NCBI RefSeq assembly: GCF_014647675.1 | Contig: NZ_BMPQ01000050.1 | Location: forward strand, 1 to 48,257 | DNA length: 48,257 bases | Direction of reading: 5' to 3' | From: Streptomyces flaveus | Lineage (GTDB): Bacteria; Actinomycetota; Actinomycetes; Streptomycetales; Streptomycetaceae | In this document: positions 41,011 to 48,257 of the stretch, piece after piece | How the letters are laid out: each line of letters starts with the position of its first letter | Position numbering within the stretch: position 1 is the stretch's first letter | The notes under the pieces: model-generated | The model's input: only the letters and a program-made list of their open reading frames with translations | Databases searched by the model: none | What the model was told of the DNA's origin: nothing | Program-made: the position numbers and the translations under genes

Positions 41011-42200
41011 GTGTGCTCTCCTGGGTCGAGGGGATGTCGGATGAGGTGGCACAGGCGCAGGAGCATGGCGTCGTCGCCGAAGCCGCCTGCCTTGATCAGC
41101 ACGGGAAGGCGGAGTCGGCCGATCAGGGATCCGCGGACGACGCCGGGTTCGGGTTCGTCGAGTAGGTCGATGCCGGTGGCACCAAGGGGCTGCAGCACGG
41201 TGGTGGCCGTTTCTCCGCCGGTGATGACGAGGGCGTCGACCGCGTGGTCTTCGGTCAGCGCCTGGACGACTGCTGCCTGAGAGCGGGCGAGTACTTGTGC
41301 GGTCTGTGGCGTGTGGCGTTCGTCGGGTGTCTGCAGGGTGAGGATGGGGGCCGTCAGGCCTCGCAGCGTTTCCACGGCCGGGGCCGGATCGACGTCGACG
41401 GTGACACCTTGGACGTCCACCCTGGTGTGTAGCTTGACCAGCTGCCGGCGGGTCGCCGGGTTGGTGCTGCCGACCACGATCAGTGGACGTCGGGCCGGGG
41501 CGGGCAGTGATGCAGTGCTGCCCGTAGCGCGTGCACACCTTCGGGCCAGGGCGGCCGCCAGACCTGGGGAACCGACCCACAACACTTCGTCAAGCCGCGG
41601 CACCGCTGCCACCAGACGGTCGAGGTCGCCGTCTTCGGCGGCGGAGTAGACGATCAGGTCACCGTTCCCGATCAGTTCGGGCAGCTCGGCTGCCCGGTCC
41701 GGCTGACTGAGAACGGCTTCCGGGAACAGCATGGCGAGGTCCGAGCACCGCACGGGGTGTACCGGGTCGCGGGCATAGTCGCTCTCGTGGACCGGTACGC
41801 CCCGCACGTACTGGACCCCCTTCACCGTCACTCTGCCCTCCGCAGGGAAGGCCGGAGCGATGACGACGGCCCGCTTCTGCGATCCCGCCCATGCAGCCCG
41901 GACCTCTGCCGCGACATGACCGCGCAGGGTGGAATCCACGGTTTTGAAGAGCAACTCGGAGCCGGCGAACAGGCGGGCTGCCCGCCACATACGCGAAGCG
42001 GCGGCCTCCTCGTCCAGCACCCGGCTCCCGAGGTCAACCGCGCTCACGCCCACGGCGTGCCGCGGCACGCTCGCTGTGGTGGTGAGCAGGATCCGGGCGT
42101 CGTGACCTGCCTGGCGGAACGGCGCGGCACCGTCGCCTGCGCTGGTGAGGTCATCCGCCAGGATGGCGATGCCCTGCCGCACGTCGTTGCGGAATGTCAT
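41007..42200 (-). CDS. DUF1537 four-carbon acid sugar kinase
   Basis: A 397-residue kinase of the DUF1537 (OtnK/DtnK) family. The N-terminal acid-binding domain begins GIAILADDLTSAGDGAAPFR and has LLFKTVDSTLRGHVAAEVRA and PAFPAEGRVTVKGVQYVRG. The C-terminal ATP domain has LIVVGSTNPATRRQLVKL, DALVITGGETATTVLQPLG and PVLIKAGGFGDDAMLLRL. The start MTFRNDVRQG at 42200 is chosen for the GGAGAGG upstream. Known members phosphorylate C4 of threonate, erythronate or similar acids, feeding PdxA2. It is divergent from the LysR gene and probably activated by it. Confidence 0.93.
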   Translation of the reverse strand: MTFRNDVRQGIAILADDLTSAGDGAAPFRQAGHDARILLTTTASVPRHAVGVSAVDLGSRVLDEEAAASRMWRAARLFAGSELLFKTVDSTLRGHVAAEVRAAWAGSQKRAVVIAPAFPAEGRVTVKGVQYVRGVPVHESDYARDPVHPVRCSDLAMLFPEAVLSQPDRAAELPELIGNGDLIVYSAAEDGDLDRLVAAVPRLDEVLWVGSPGLAAALARRCARATGSTASLPAPARRPLIVVGSTNPATRRQLVKLHTRVDVQGVTVDVDPAPAVETLRGLTAPILTLQTPDERHTPQTAQVLARSQAAVVQALTEDHAVDALVITGGETATTVLQPLGATGIDLLDEPEPGVVRGSLIGRLRLPVLIKAGGFGDDAMLLRLCHLIRHPLDPGEHT

Positions 42201-42280
42201 GCCCCACCTCTCCGTCAGCCACCTTCTCTGTGACTGGATCAATAGTCATTCAGATGAAATGGCAGGACAAACGATTCATT

Positions 42281-42297
42281 CTCACAAGACCTGTGAG
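42281..42297. promoter_or_regulatory. LysR-type T-N11-A operator
   Basis: CTCACA (42281-42286) and TGTGAG (42292-42297) are perfect inverted arms with a five-base spacer. This contains the T-N11-A pattern typical of LysR sites, 12 bases before the LysR start and about 85 bases from the divergent kinase gene. Confidence 0.65.
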
Positions 42298-42309
42298 TAA
42301 AATTCACGC

Positions 42310-43212
42310 ATGCGATGGTCGGCCCTTCCTCCTTTGAATACACTGCTGCCCTTCGAAGCGACCGTCCGGCACGCGAGCATGACCGCGGCGGCGCAGGAAC
42401 TGCATGTCACGCACGGCGCGGTGAGCCGACAGATCCAGAACCTCGAACGGTCCCTTGGAATATCACTCTTCGAGCGACAGACACGCGCCCTGCGCCCGAC
42501 CCCGCAGGCCCGCCAGCTGGCGGCCATCGTCCGGGACGCGCTCGATCAGATCGATGCGGCAGCCCGGCAGATCTCACACCGCACACCCGCAGGACCGCTC
42601 ACCCTCTCGTGTGAGCCCACACTTCTGATGCGATGGCTCATTCCCCGGCTCCCCGATCTGGCCGCGAACGTGCCGGACGTCGCCGTCCACCTGTCCGCAG
42701 GCGGCGGCCCTGTCTTCTTCGAGCGGGACAACATCGACCTCGCGATCCGCCGAGACGACTTCCCGTTCCCTGAAGAGGCGAGCAGGACCCGCTTGTTCGC
42801 AGAGCGGATCGGACCCGTCTGCCGGCCCGATCTCGCGACCCGCCTGACCGGCGCCGCCGACGTATCGCAGGTAGCCCTTCTGCACACCGACACACGACCG
42901 CAGGCGTGGGACGACTGGCGACGTATCACCGGCATGAAAGCAGAGCCTGCCTCCCAGCAGACCCTGGAGCACTTCTACCTGACCCTCCAGGCTGCCGCGG
43001 CCGGCGTCGGGGTCGCAATCGCCCCGTATGCCGTCGCCCGGGACGACCTGGAACGAGGGCAACTCGTCGCACCCTTCGGTTTCGTCCCCGACGGCACCAG
43101 CTACCACCTCCTCAGCCGTCAATCACCTGAGCAAGACGGACGCGTCCGCCAGCTGACGGCATGGCTGCGGGACAAGACGAGCCAGCTCGAAAACGATTCC
43201 GAACCAGTGTGA
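42310..43212 (+). CDS. LysR family regulator (GcvA-like)
   Basis: A 300-residue LysR protein. The HTH is ATVRHASMTAAAQELHVTHG followed by AVSRQIQNLERSLGISLFER; the ligand domain shows the GcvA-type PRLPDLAANVPDVAVHLS and IDLAIRRDD, ending GVGVAIAPYAVARDDLERGQ LVAPF. It is divergent from the DUF1537 kinase - PdxA2 - TIM-barrel operon, with a T-N11-A box between them. It most probably activates that operon in response to a four-carbon acid and represses itself. The effector is inferred. Confidence 0.92.
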   Translation: MRWSALPPLNTLLPFEATVRHASMTAAAQELHVTHGAVSRQIQNLERSLGISLFERQTRALRPTPQARQLAAIVRDALDQIDAAARQISHRTPAGPLTLSCEPTLLMRWLIPRLPDLAANVPDVAVHLSAGGGPVFFERDNIDLAIRRDDFPFPEEASRTRLFAERIGPVCRPDLATRLTGAADVSQVALLHTDTRPQAWDDWRRITGMKAEPASQQTLEHFYLTLQAAAAGVGVAIAPYAVARDDLERGQLVAPFGFVPDGTSYHLLSRQSPEQDGRVRQLTAWLRDKTSQLENDSEPV

Positions 43213-43560
43213 CCGCTGGGCTTACGGACCTTCGTGGCTTGGCGTCCCGCCTGTTGCTGCCGCAGTAGATACCGGATTCACTGCGGCGGAACCCCTATCG
43301 TGATCATCACGACCAGCGGCGGACGATTCCGGCCGCCGGGGTGAGGTGTACGCATTCCCTGCGCCAGCAGTACCGCATGGTGCGGCTGATCGGCAGGTGC
43401 GGCGTGAACACCGAGGCGCCTTCACGCGCGGCTCTCGTACCGTCGGCCTAGAACCGGACACGCGGTCGCGTGCACGCTCTGCACACATCGGGTGCCGGTG
43501 CGACCCCGTAACGCGGCACGGTGGGAGGGCACATGGCGAAACTGCTTCTGTGGGACATCA
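43213..43560. other. Gap without an identified gene
   Basis: Short GC-rich frames exist on both strands but none can be assigned. A protein-like run, SLRQQYRMVRLIGRCGVNTE, lies near 43355-43415 on the plus strand and may be another gene scrap. Confidence 0.35.
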
Positions 43561-43751
43561 ATGACCGCCTTCCGTACCGAGCGCGAACCCCCTGGGCGCA
43601 CCGCCCTGACCCCCACGTCGGCCATGCGGCGGCCGCCTGAACCGCGACAGAAGCGGCCCTGGCCACCGGGGCGGACGTGGTGGACCTCGTGGTCCAGCGC
43701 GGACTGCTGGACAGGGAAGAGGCAATGGCGCTGCTCACCCCGGTGCCGTAG
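43561..43751 (+). pseudogene. Stub of an aspartate ammonia-lyase/fumarase-type gene, copy 2
   Basis: The first ten codons MTAFRTEREP are the same as in copy 1 (35661). They are joined to a longer C-terminal tail: after RTAL and a one-base deletion come PHVGHAAAA, a stop, and then EAALATGADVVDLVVQRGLL and DREEAMALLTPVP with a native TAG. This matches the usual lyase ending (LNPxxGYxxAxxIAxxALxxG, VxxLVxExGLLxxEExxxLL). The catalytic core is absent. Confidence 0.65.
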
Positions 43752-44195
43752 AACTCCGCCCTCCTCGCGGGCGGTTGACGACGCTGGACAGGGTGAGCGC
43801 GGTGATCGTGTCCCGTACGCCCGGCATCTGGGCGATGTCCTCCCAGATGACTCGTACGCGTTCCAGTGAGGCCGCCTCCAGGCGCACCATGATGTCGAAG
43901 TCGCCGCTGAGGATCTCGCAGATGACGACCTCGGGGATGCGTTTGAGCGCGGCCAGGACGTCGCCGCCGCGCATGCGGTCCTGGCGGTAGACAAGGACCA
44001 GCGCCGAGACGACGTTGCCTGTGTCGTCGCCGGCGCGGACGATGGTGTAGCCGGCGATGTGGCCCTGGCGCTCCAGTCGTTCGATGCGCTGGCGCACCGC
44101 GTTGCGGGACAGCAGCACCTTGCCGGCCAGCTCGGAGTGCGAGATGCGGGCGTTGCGGGTCAGCTCGGCGATGATCTTCTCGTCGGTGGCATCCA
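43731..44195. repeat. Lrp-containing direct repeat, copy 2
   Basis: This is the partner of 35729-36194 in the same orientation. Beyond the Lrp start the similarity continues only briefly (GACCGTCTCCTTC in both), then ends. On the other side the shared lyase-stub end gives the duplication a common left boundary. Confidence 0.9.
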
Positions 44196-44196
44196 C
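43735..44196 (-). CDS. Lrp/AsnC family regulator, copy 2
   Basis: A 153-residue Lrp/AsnC protein, start MDATDEKIIAELTRNARISH. It is nearly identical to copy 1; differences are Ile4Thr, Leu9Ile, Ala11Glu, Gly16Ala and a few conservative changes later, including the tail. The DNA-recognition helix (LLSRNAVRQRIERLERQ) is unchanged, so both should bind the same sites, while the N-terminal changes could affect dimer contacts. It lies downstream of, and is separated by a terminator from, the aldehyde dehydrogenase/ABC transporter operon on the same strand, a likely target. Confidence 0.92.
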   Translation of the reverse strand: MDATDEKIIAELTRNARISHSELAGKVLLSRNAVRQRIERLERQGHIAGYTIVRAGDDTGNVVSALVLVYRQDRMRGGDVLAALKRIPEVVICEILSGDFDIMVRLEAASLERVRVIWEDIAQMPGVRDTITALTLSSVVNRPRGGRSSTAPG

Positions 44197-44411
44197 GGTC
44201 GACCGTCTCCTTCATAAAGTCGGTGGAGAGGACAGCCCCCACGGCACGCGGATCGCGGGTGCCATGGGTTCCTGCGGAGCATGGTGCGTGCTGGTTGCTG
44301 ATCAGGCTCCGGATGTGCCCGGCCCGGGATCAGAGGCGGCAGCGCGAACGCGTGTGTCGAGCCTCTGGACGCCGGGCGTGGCTGTGCACGTTATGTGTAG
44401 GCCGACAAGAG

Positions 44412-44456
44412 GGCAGCCCGGTGAGGAAGAACCGAGGCTCTCCCCACCGGGCTGCC
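44412..44456 (-). terminator. Stem-loop terminator of the dehydrogenase/transporter operon
   Basis: GGCAGCCCGGTG (44412-44423) and CACCGGGCTGCC (44445-44456) are perfect 12-base arms with a 21-base loop. It lies between the end of the aldehyde dehydrogenase gene (44746) and the start of Lrp copy 2. The remaining bases of 44197-44745 contain no gene I can support. Confidence 0.7.
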
Positions 44457-44745
44457 GTGGCAGCTTGACGCCCCAGACGCCTGCCCAGCTTCTGCTGGAT
44501 GCCCCTTGCCGTCGGTGACCAAGCACTGCGAGGCAGGCACCAGCGGCGGGAACTGCTTCACAGCGCCGTCCTGCCGAAGATCCGTCCGGGCGGCCAGGCC
44601 GGCGGTATCAATGCCGCCGCCGGAGACTGGCCACCTGGGGCGGATTTGGCCGCGCGCCAGTGGACGTCGCGGAACGGATCATCATCCCGGTCACTGCGTT
44701 GCCCGGCCGGCACGTGGGCGAGCCCTGCGCTGGAGTCCGCCTTGC

Positions 44746-46230
44746 TCAGGTGTTGAAGCCGGGCATGGACAGGTACTTGAGCTGCTGGTACTCGTGGAGG
44801 CCTTCGGGGCCGCCTTCTCGGCCCAGGCCGGATTGCTTGATCCCGCCGAAGGGTGCCGCGACCTCGGAGACCAGGCCGCGGTTGATGCCGACCATGCCGG
44901 CCTGCAGACGGGCGGCGACCCGGCGGGCGCGGTCGATGTGGGACGTCATCACGTACGAAGCGAGGCCGTGCTCGGTGTTGTTGGCCACCGCTATGGCTTC
45001 GGCCTCGGTGGAGAACCGGTGGATGGCGGCGACGGGGCCGAAGACTTCCTCGTGCATGATCGCGGCGTCGGCGGGGACGTGGTCCAGCACGGTAGGGGCG
45101 GCATAGTGGCCGGGCCCGTCAGGGATGTCCGCCTTGCCGATGACGACAGCCCCACGGGCCACGGCGTCCTCGACGAGGTGGCGGACCTTGTCCACCGCAC
45201 GGTGGTCGGCCAGCGGGCCGAGCTCGGTGTCCTCCCGGTCCGGGGGTCCGACCCGGGTGGCGGCCATCCGCTCGCCCATGGCAGCGGCGAACGCGTCGGC
45301 GATTCCCTCCTGGACCAGGAACCGGTTGGCGCCAACACAGGACTGGCCGCCCAGCCGCATCTTCGCGATCATCGCTTCGCGGACCGCGAGGTCGAGGTCG
45401 GCGTCGTCGAAGACCAGGAACGGCGCGTTGCCTCCCAGCTCCATCGAGGTGCGCAGCACCCGGGCACCACTCTGCTGAAGCAGCAGCCTGCCGACCGGGG
45501 TGGACCCGGTGAAGGACAACTTGCGCAGCCGGGGGTCGGCCAGCAGAGCCGTGGTGACCGCTGCCGGGTCGCTGCTGGTGATCACGGTCAGGACACCTGC
45601 GGGCGCGCCGGCCTCGCGCGCCAGCTCGCCCAGTATCAGGGAGGACAGCGGAGTGAGCGCGGCCGGTTTGAGCACGGCGGTGCAGCCTGCGGCGAGGGCG
45701 GCTGCGGCCTTGCGGGCGGCCATGGCCAGGGGCACGTTCCACGGGGTGATCAGCAGGCAGGGCCCGACCGGTTCGGCGACGGTGACGATGTGACTCTTGC
45801 CGTCCGGGGAGGGTGTGCTGCGTGCGTGGGGGCGGACCGCCTCCTCGGCGTACCAGCGGAAATAGGCCGCGGCGTAGTCGACCTCACCCCGGGCTTCGGT
45901 GATCGTCTTGCCGATCTCCAGGGTGATGATCCGGGCCAGACGCTCACGGTGTTCGGTCATGGCGTCGGTGATCCGGTGCAGGACGGTCGCCCGGTCCCGC
46001 AGGCTGGTGAGGGCCCACTGGTCGGCGGCCGCGGCCGCCGCGTCCAGTGCTTTGAGCGCGTCTTGTGCGCCGCAGTCGGCGACGGTGGCTATGACTTCCT
46101 CGGTTGCGGGGTTGCGCACCTCGAAGGTGCGACCGCCGCTGGCGGGTTGCCAGTCGTGGGCGAGGAAGCCACGGGGGACGGATTCGAGGACTGCCGACTC
46201 CTCTGAGGGAGCGGTGAGCGTGTCAGTCAT
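44746..46230 (-). CDS. Succinate-semialdehyde-type aldehyde dehydrogenase
   Basis: A 494-residue aldehyde dehydrogenase close to the GabD/SSADH group: ITPWNVPLAMAARKAAAALA, KLSFTGSTPVGRLLLQQS, SMELGGNAPFLVFDDADLDL with the general-base Glu, the catalytic Cys in LGGQSCVGANRFLV, and EEVFGPVAAIHRF. APFGGIKQSGLGREGGPEG near the end is typical for SSADH. It is the last gene of the operon with the two permeases and the ATPase (60 bases after the permease). That layout resembles polyamine or GABA use, with uptake, deamination and oxidation of the resulting semialdehyde; malonate or aspartate semialdehyde are alternatives. Confidence 0.92.
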   Translation of the reverse strand: MTDTLTAPSEESAVLESVPRGFLAHDWQPASGGRTFEVRNPATEEVIATVADCGAQDALKALDAAAAAADQWALTSLRDRATVLHRITDAMTEHRERLARIITLEIGKTITEARGEVDYAAAYFRWYAEEAVRPHARSTPSPDGKSHIVTVAEPVGPCLLITPWNVPLAMAARKAAAALAAGCTAVLKPAALTPLSSLILGELAREAGAPAGVLTVITSSDPAAVTTALLADPRLRKLSFTGSTPVGRLLLQQSGARVLRTSMELGGNAPFLVFDDADLDLAVREAMIAKMRLGGQSCVGANRFLVQEGIADAFAAAMGERMAATRVGPPDREDTELGPLADHRAVDKVRHLVEDAVARGAVVIGKADIPDGPGHYAAPTVLDHVPADAAIMHEEVFGPVAAIHRFSTEAEAIAVANNTEHGLASYVMTSHIDRARRVAARLQAGMVGINRGLVSEVAAPFGGIKQSGLGREGGPEGLHEYQQLKYLSMPGFNT

Positions 46231-46290
46231 GCGCGTGGCTCTTTCGCTGATCGCAGGATGGTGTGTTGAGAGAGCACGATCGGTGGGTGG

Positions 46291-47157
46291 TCATACGGTC
46301 TCGCCTGCGGGGTTGGCGACTCCGACCGTGTTCTCGACCGAGAGCAGGGATTCCTGCCGTCCGGAGCCGAGCCAGCGCACCAGGGCCACCAGGCCCAGGG
46401 CGAGGATCGCGAAGGCGATGAGGATCGCGCTGATCGCGGTCACGCTGGGGTCGATGTCGAAGGTCAGTGAGTTGTAGACCCGCACCGGCAGGGTGACGGT
46501 GTCGACCGAGGACAGGAACTGGGAGATGTAGAACTCGTCGAAGCTGGTGATGAAGGAGAAGATCGCCGCCGCGATCATTCCCGGTGCGGCCAGCGGGAAG
46601 GTGATCTTCCGGGCGATCGTCAGCCGGCCCGCGCCCATGCTGGCGGCGGCGTCCTCCAGCCGTTCGTCGATGCCGCGCAGGGTGGCGATCAGGATCAGCA
46701 CCGCGATCGGCGAGGCCAGCACGGTGTGCCCCAGGGCGATGGCGAGCGGGCTGCCCAGCATCGCGGCGGGCTCGAACAGCAGGAACAGGCCCAGCGCGGT
46801 GACGATCTGCGGGATGAGCAGCGGCCCGAGGACCAGGGCGAAGACCGCCGAGCGCAGCGGCAGTTCGCTGCGGACCAGGGCGGTCGCCGCGGTGACCCCG
46901 ATGATCAGTGAGAACACGGTGCTGATGGCGGCGACCAGGGCGCTCAGGGAGAGCGCGGCCGGCCACTTGCTGCCGTCGGCGAACAGCGCCTTGTACCAGT
47001 TCAGCGTCCAGGTGTCGGGCGGGAAGGAGGCGAAGGCGTTGTTGCTGAACGAGGTGACCAGGATGACCACGATCGGCAGCGCCAAAAACAGCAGGATCAC
47101 GGTGGCCACCGCGGTCAGGACGATCCGCCCGGCCAGGGTGCTGCGCAGCTCCATCAT
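46291..47157 (-). CDS. ABC transporter permease, PotC type
   Basis: A 288-residue inner-membrane permease with six predicted helices. The first is VLTAVATVILLFLALPIVVI followed by LVTSFSNNAFASFPP, typical of spermidine/putrescine (PotC/YdcV) permeases. The cytoplasmic EAA loop is EDAAASMGAGRLTIARKITF PLAAPG. Its ATG overlaps the stop of the PotB-like gene by four bases (ATGA at 47157-47154). It forms the second half of the membrane channel of an importer whose binding protein lies outside the window. Confidence 0.92.
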   Translation of the reverse strand: MMELRSTLAGRIVLTAVATVILLFLALPIVVILVTSFSNNAFASFPPDTWTLNWYKALFADGSKWPAALSLSALVAAISTVFSLIIGVTAATALVRSELPLRSAVFALVLGPLLIPQIVTALGLFLLFEPAAMLGSPLAIALGHTVLASPIAVLILIATLRGIDERLEDAAASMGAGRLTIARKITFPLAAPGMIAAAIFSFITSFDEFYISQFLSSVDTVTLPVRVYNSLTFDIDPSVTAISAILIAFAILALGLVALVRWLGSGRQESLLSVENTVGVANPAGETV

Positions 47158-48044
47158 GACGCGCTCCTCTTCTTACGGCTGGCGCCGAGCGAGCTGACGG
47201 CCTTGACCAGCAGCAGTCCGGCCAGGGTGAGGACCAGCAGGATGACGCCCTGCGCGGCCGCGCCGTTCCACTGGTTCTCCTTGGTGACCTGCTGGTTGAT
47301 GAGGGTGGCGATCATCGTCTGGTTGGGTCCGCCCATCAGGGCGGGGGTGATGTAGTAGCCCAGCGACAGGATGAAGCTGAGCAGTCCGGCGCTGGCCAGT
47401 CCGGGCGAGACCAGCGGCAGGTAGATGCGGCGGAAGATCGTCACGCGTCCCGCGCCCATGCTGGCCGCGGCCGCGAGCAGGCGGCGGTCCACACCGCGCA
47501 TCACGCCGTACAGCAGCAGCACCGTGTACGGGAGCATCATGGAGGTGGTGCCGATGACCACGCCCAGCTCGTTGTAGAGCAGCGAGTACGGCGCCCCCGG
47601 CGCCCACGCCAGGGTCTCGTTCACCAGGCCCTTGTCGCCGAGCATGATGATCCAGCCGTAGGTGCGCACCAGGGCGCTGACGAAGTGCGGGACGACCACG
47701 ACCAGCATCGCCAGGCCCGCCCACAGCGGCTTGAGCCGGGAGATCGCCTGGGCCAGGACGAACCCGAAGACCAGGCTCAGCACGGCCGTCTCTGCGGAGA
47801 TCCGCAGCGTGGTGAACAGCACCGACAGGTTGACGCCTGTGAGCGCGTCGGCGTACCAGTGCAGGGTGAACGAGCCGTCGGCGTCCTTCAGGCTCAGCAG
47901 CAGGGTGCTGAAGATCGGGTAGACGAACAGCACCAGCAGATAGACGACGACCGGCAGCGCGTACAGGATCCCGACCCGGGTCTTGCGCGAAGCCAGGAGC
48001 TTGCGCGGACGGGCGGGTGCGGTGGCGGTGAGGGTTGCGGCCAT
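47154..48044 (-). CDS. ABC transporter permease, PotB type
   Basis: A 296-residue permease. After a basic, Ala/Pro-rich N terminus comes the first helix ILYALPVVVYLLVLFVYPIF with the PotB-like STLLLSLKDADG; the EAA loop is AAAASMGAGRVTIFRRIYLP. Six helices are predicted. It starts three bases after the ATPase stop and overlaps the PotC-like gene, so all are co-translated. Polyamines, amino acids or similar cations are the usual substrates of this subfamily; the cluster suggests an amino acid-like compound. Confidence 0.92.
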   Translation of the reverse strand: MAATLTATAPARPRKLLASRKTRVGILYALPVVVYLLVLFVYPIFSTLLLSLKDADGSFTLHWYADALTGVNLSVLFTTLRISAETAVLSLVFGFVLAQAISRLKPLWAGLAMLVVVVPHFVSALVRTYGWIIMLGDKGLVNETLAWAPGAPYSLLYNELGVVIGTTSMMLPYTVLLLYGVMRGVDRRLLAAAASMGAGRVTIFRRIYLPLVSPGLASAGLLSFILSLGYYITPALMGGPNQTMIATLINQQVTKENQWNGAAAQGVILLVLTLAGLLLVKAVSSLGASRKKRSAS

Positions 48045-48047
48045 GGC

Positions 48048-48257
48048 TCACCCTGCCTGTTCGGTGGGGAAGAGGTTGACGTCCTCGGGGTCGGCGGTGA
48101 TCCCGACGCGCTCGCCGGTGACCGGGCCGCGGCCGGCCGGTACCTCCAGGCGCAGCGGCGGCGCCTCCCCGCCGTCGATGCGCACGCCCGCGCGCACCAA
48201 CGTGCCGACGTAGGTGGCGGTCTCGACCGTGCCGGTACAGAAACCGTCGTCGGTGGC
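48048..48257 (-). CDS. ABC transporter ATPase, C-terminal part (partial)
   Basis: The last 69 residues of an ATP-binding subunit that begins outside the window. They form the TOBE-type domain: GTVETATYVGTLVRAGVRID, then GPVTGERVGITADPEDVNLF and a short tail, as in PotA-like proteins. The stop is three bases before the PotB-like start, so it belongs to the same operon. This is the intact counterpart of the broken ATPase gene at 36240-36599. Confidence 0.85.
   Translation of the reverse strand, partial: ATDDGFCTGTVETATYVGTLVRAGVRIDGGEAPPLRLEVPAGRGPVTGERVGITADPEDVNLFPTEQAG

Noticed and set aside
1..48257. tRNA, rRNA, CRISPR arrays, biosynthetic core enzymes (PKS, NRPS, lanthipeptide) or phage structural genes
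   Set aside because: None were found on either strand by reading; repeats present are paired duplications, not regularly spaced arrays.

Overview
The window reads as Streptomyces-type actinomycete DNA. It has very high GC with strong third-position GC bias, many GTG starts with GGAG/AAGGA ribosome sites, and dense AraC/TetR/HxlR/LysR/Lrp regulators each next to one oxidoreductase or small operon. The many gene fossils, a TnpB/TnpA insertion sequence and the accessory-type catabolic gene content suggest a variable part of the chromosome such as an arm. No rRNA, tRNA or CRISPR array was seen.

Layout. 0-6.3 kb: tail of an unknown gene, an AraC regulator, a GMC alcohol oxidase/dehydrogenase overlapping an aldehyde dehydrogenase (alcohol to aldehyde to acid), and a type B carboxylesterase ending at a strong terminator. 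6.3-9.3 kb: an unusual quinone-reductase/SnoaL/SnoaL fusion divergent from a DJ-1/AraC (AdpA-like) regulator; the control region between them is duplicated. 9.3-15.8 kb: a large LuxR (LAL) regulator, an IS200/IS605 element with tnpB and tnpA divergent, the decayed 3' end of a histidine kinase still overlapping an intact response regulator, and a GtrA-like membrane protein. 16.2-25.6 kb: small stress/detoxification modules (TetR, PaaI-type thioesterase with HxlR, SnoaL/ene-reductase/SDR with TetR, NADPH:quinone reductase with a broken HxlR), with fossils of an MFS pump and a second thioesterase. 24.6-27.7 kb: divergent 3-hydroxyisobutyryl-CoA hydrolase and propionyl/acetyl-CoA synthetase. 27.7-28.8 kb: no intact genes, with a P-type ATPase fossil. 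28.8-32.6 kb: a class-III PLP phospho-lyase-like enzyme, an APH-type kinase and a ROK regulator.

33.1-48.3 kb is the most interesting part. It holds a homoserine dehydrogenase-like gene overlapping an aldehyde dehydrogenase, followed by a stub of an aspartate/fumarate lyase gene; an Lrp/AsnC regulator; stubs of an ABC ATPase and a Tat-type solute-binding protein; an AstE-like deacylase; a sarcosine-oxidase-like flavoenzyme; an uncharacterised TIM-barrel protein in tandem with PdxA2 and a DUF1537 kinase; a LysR regulator; a second, almost identical Lrp gene with a second lyase stub; then a succinate-semialdehyde-type dehydrogenase and a polyamine-type ABC importer. My inference is that this is a catabolic region for four-carbon hydroxy- or amino-acids (homoserine to aspartate semialdehyde to aspartate to fumarate, plus a threonate-like branch). 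It was duplicated and then partly dismantled by internal deletions that left both ends of several genes in place. The two Lrp copies are direct repeats flanking an 8-kb segment.
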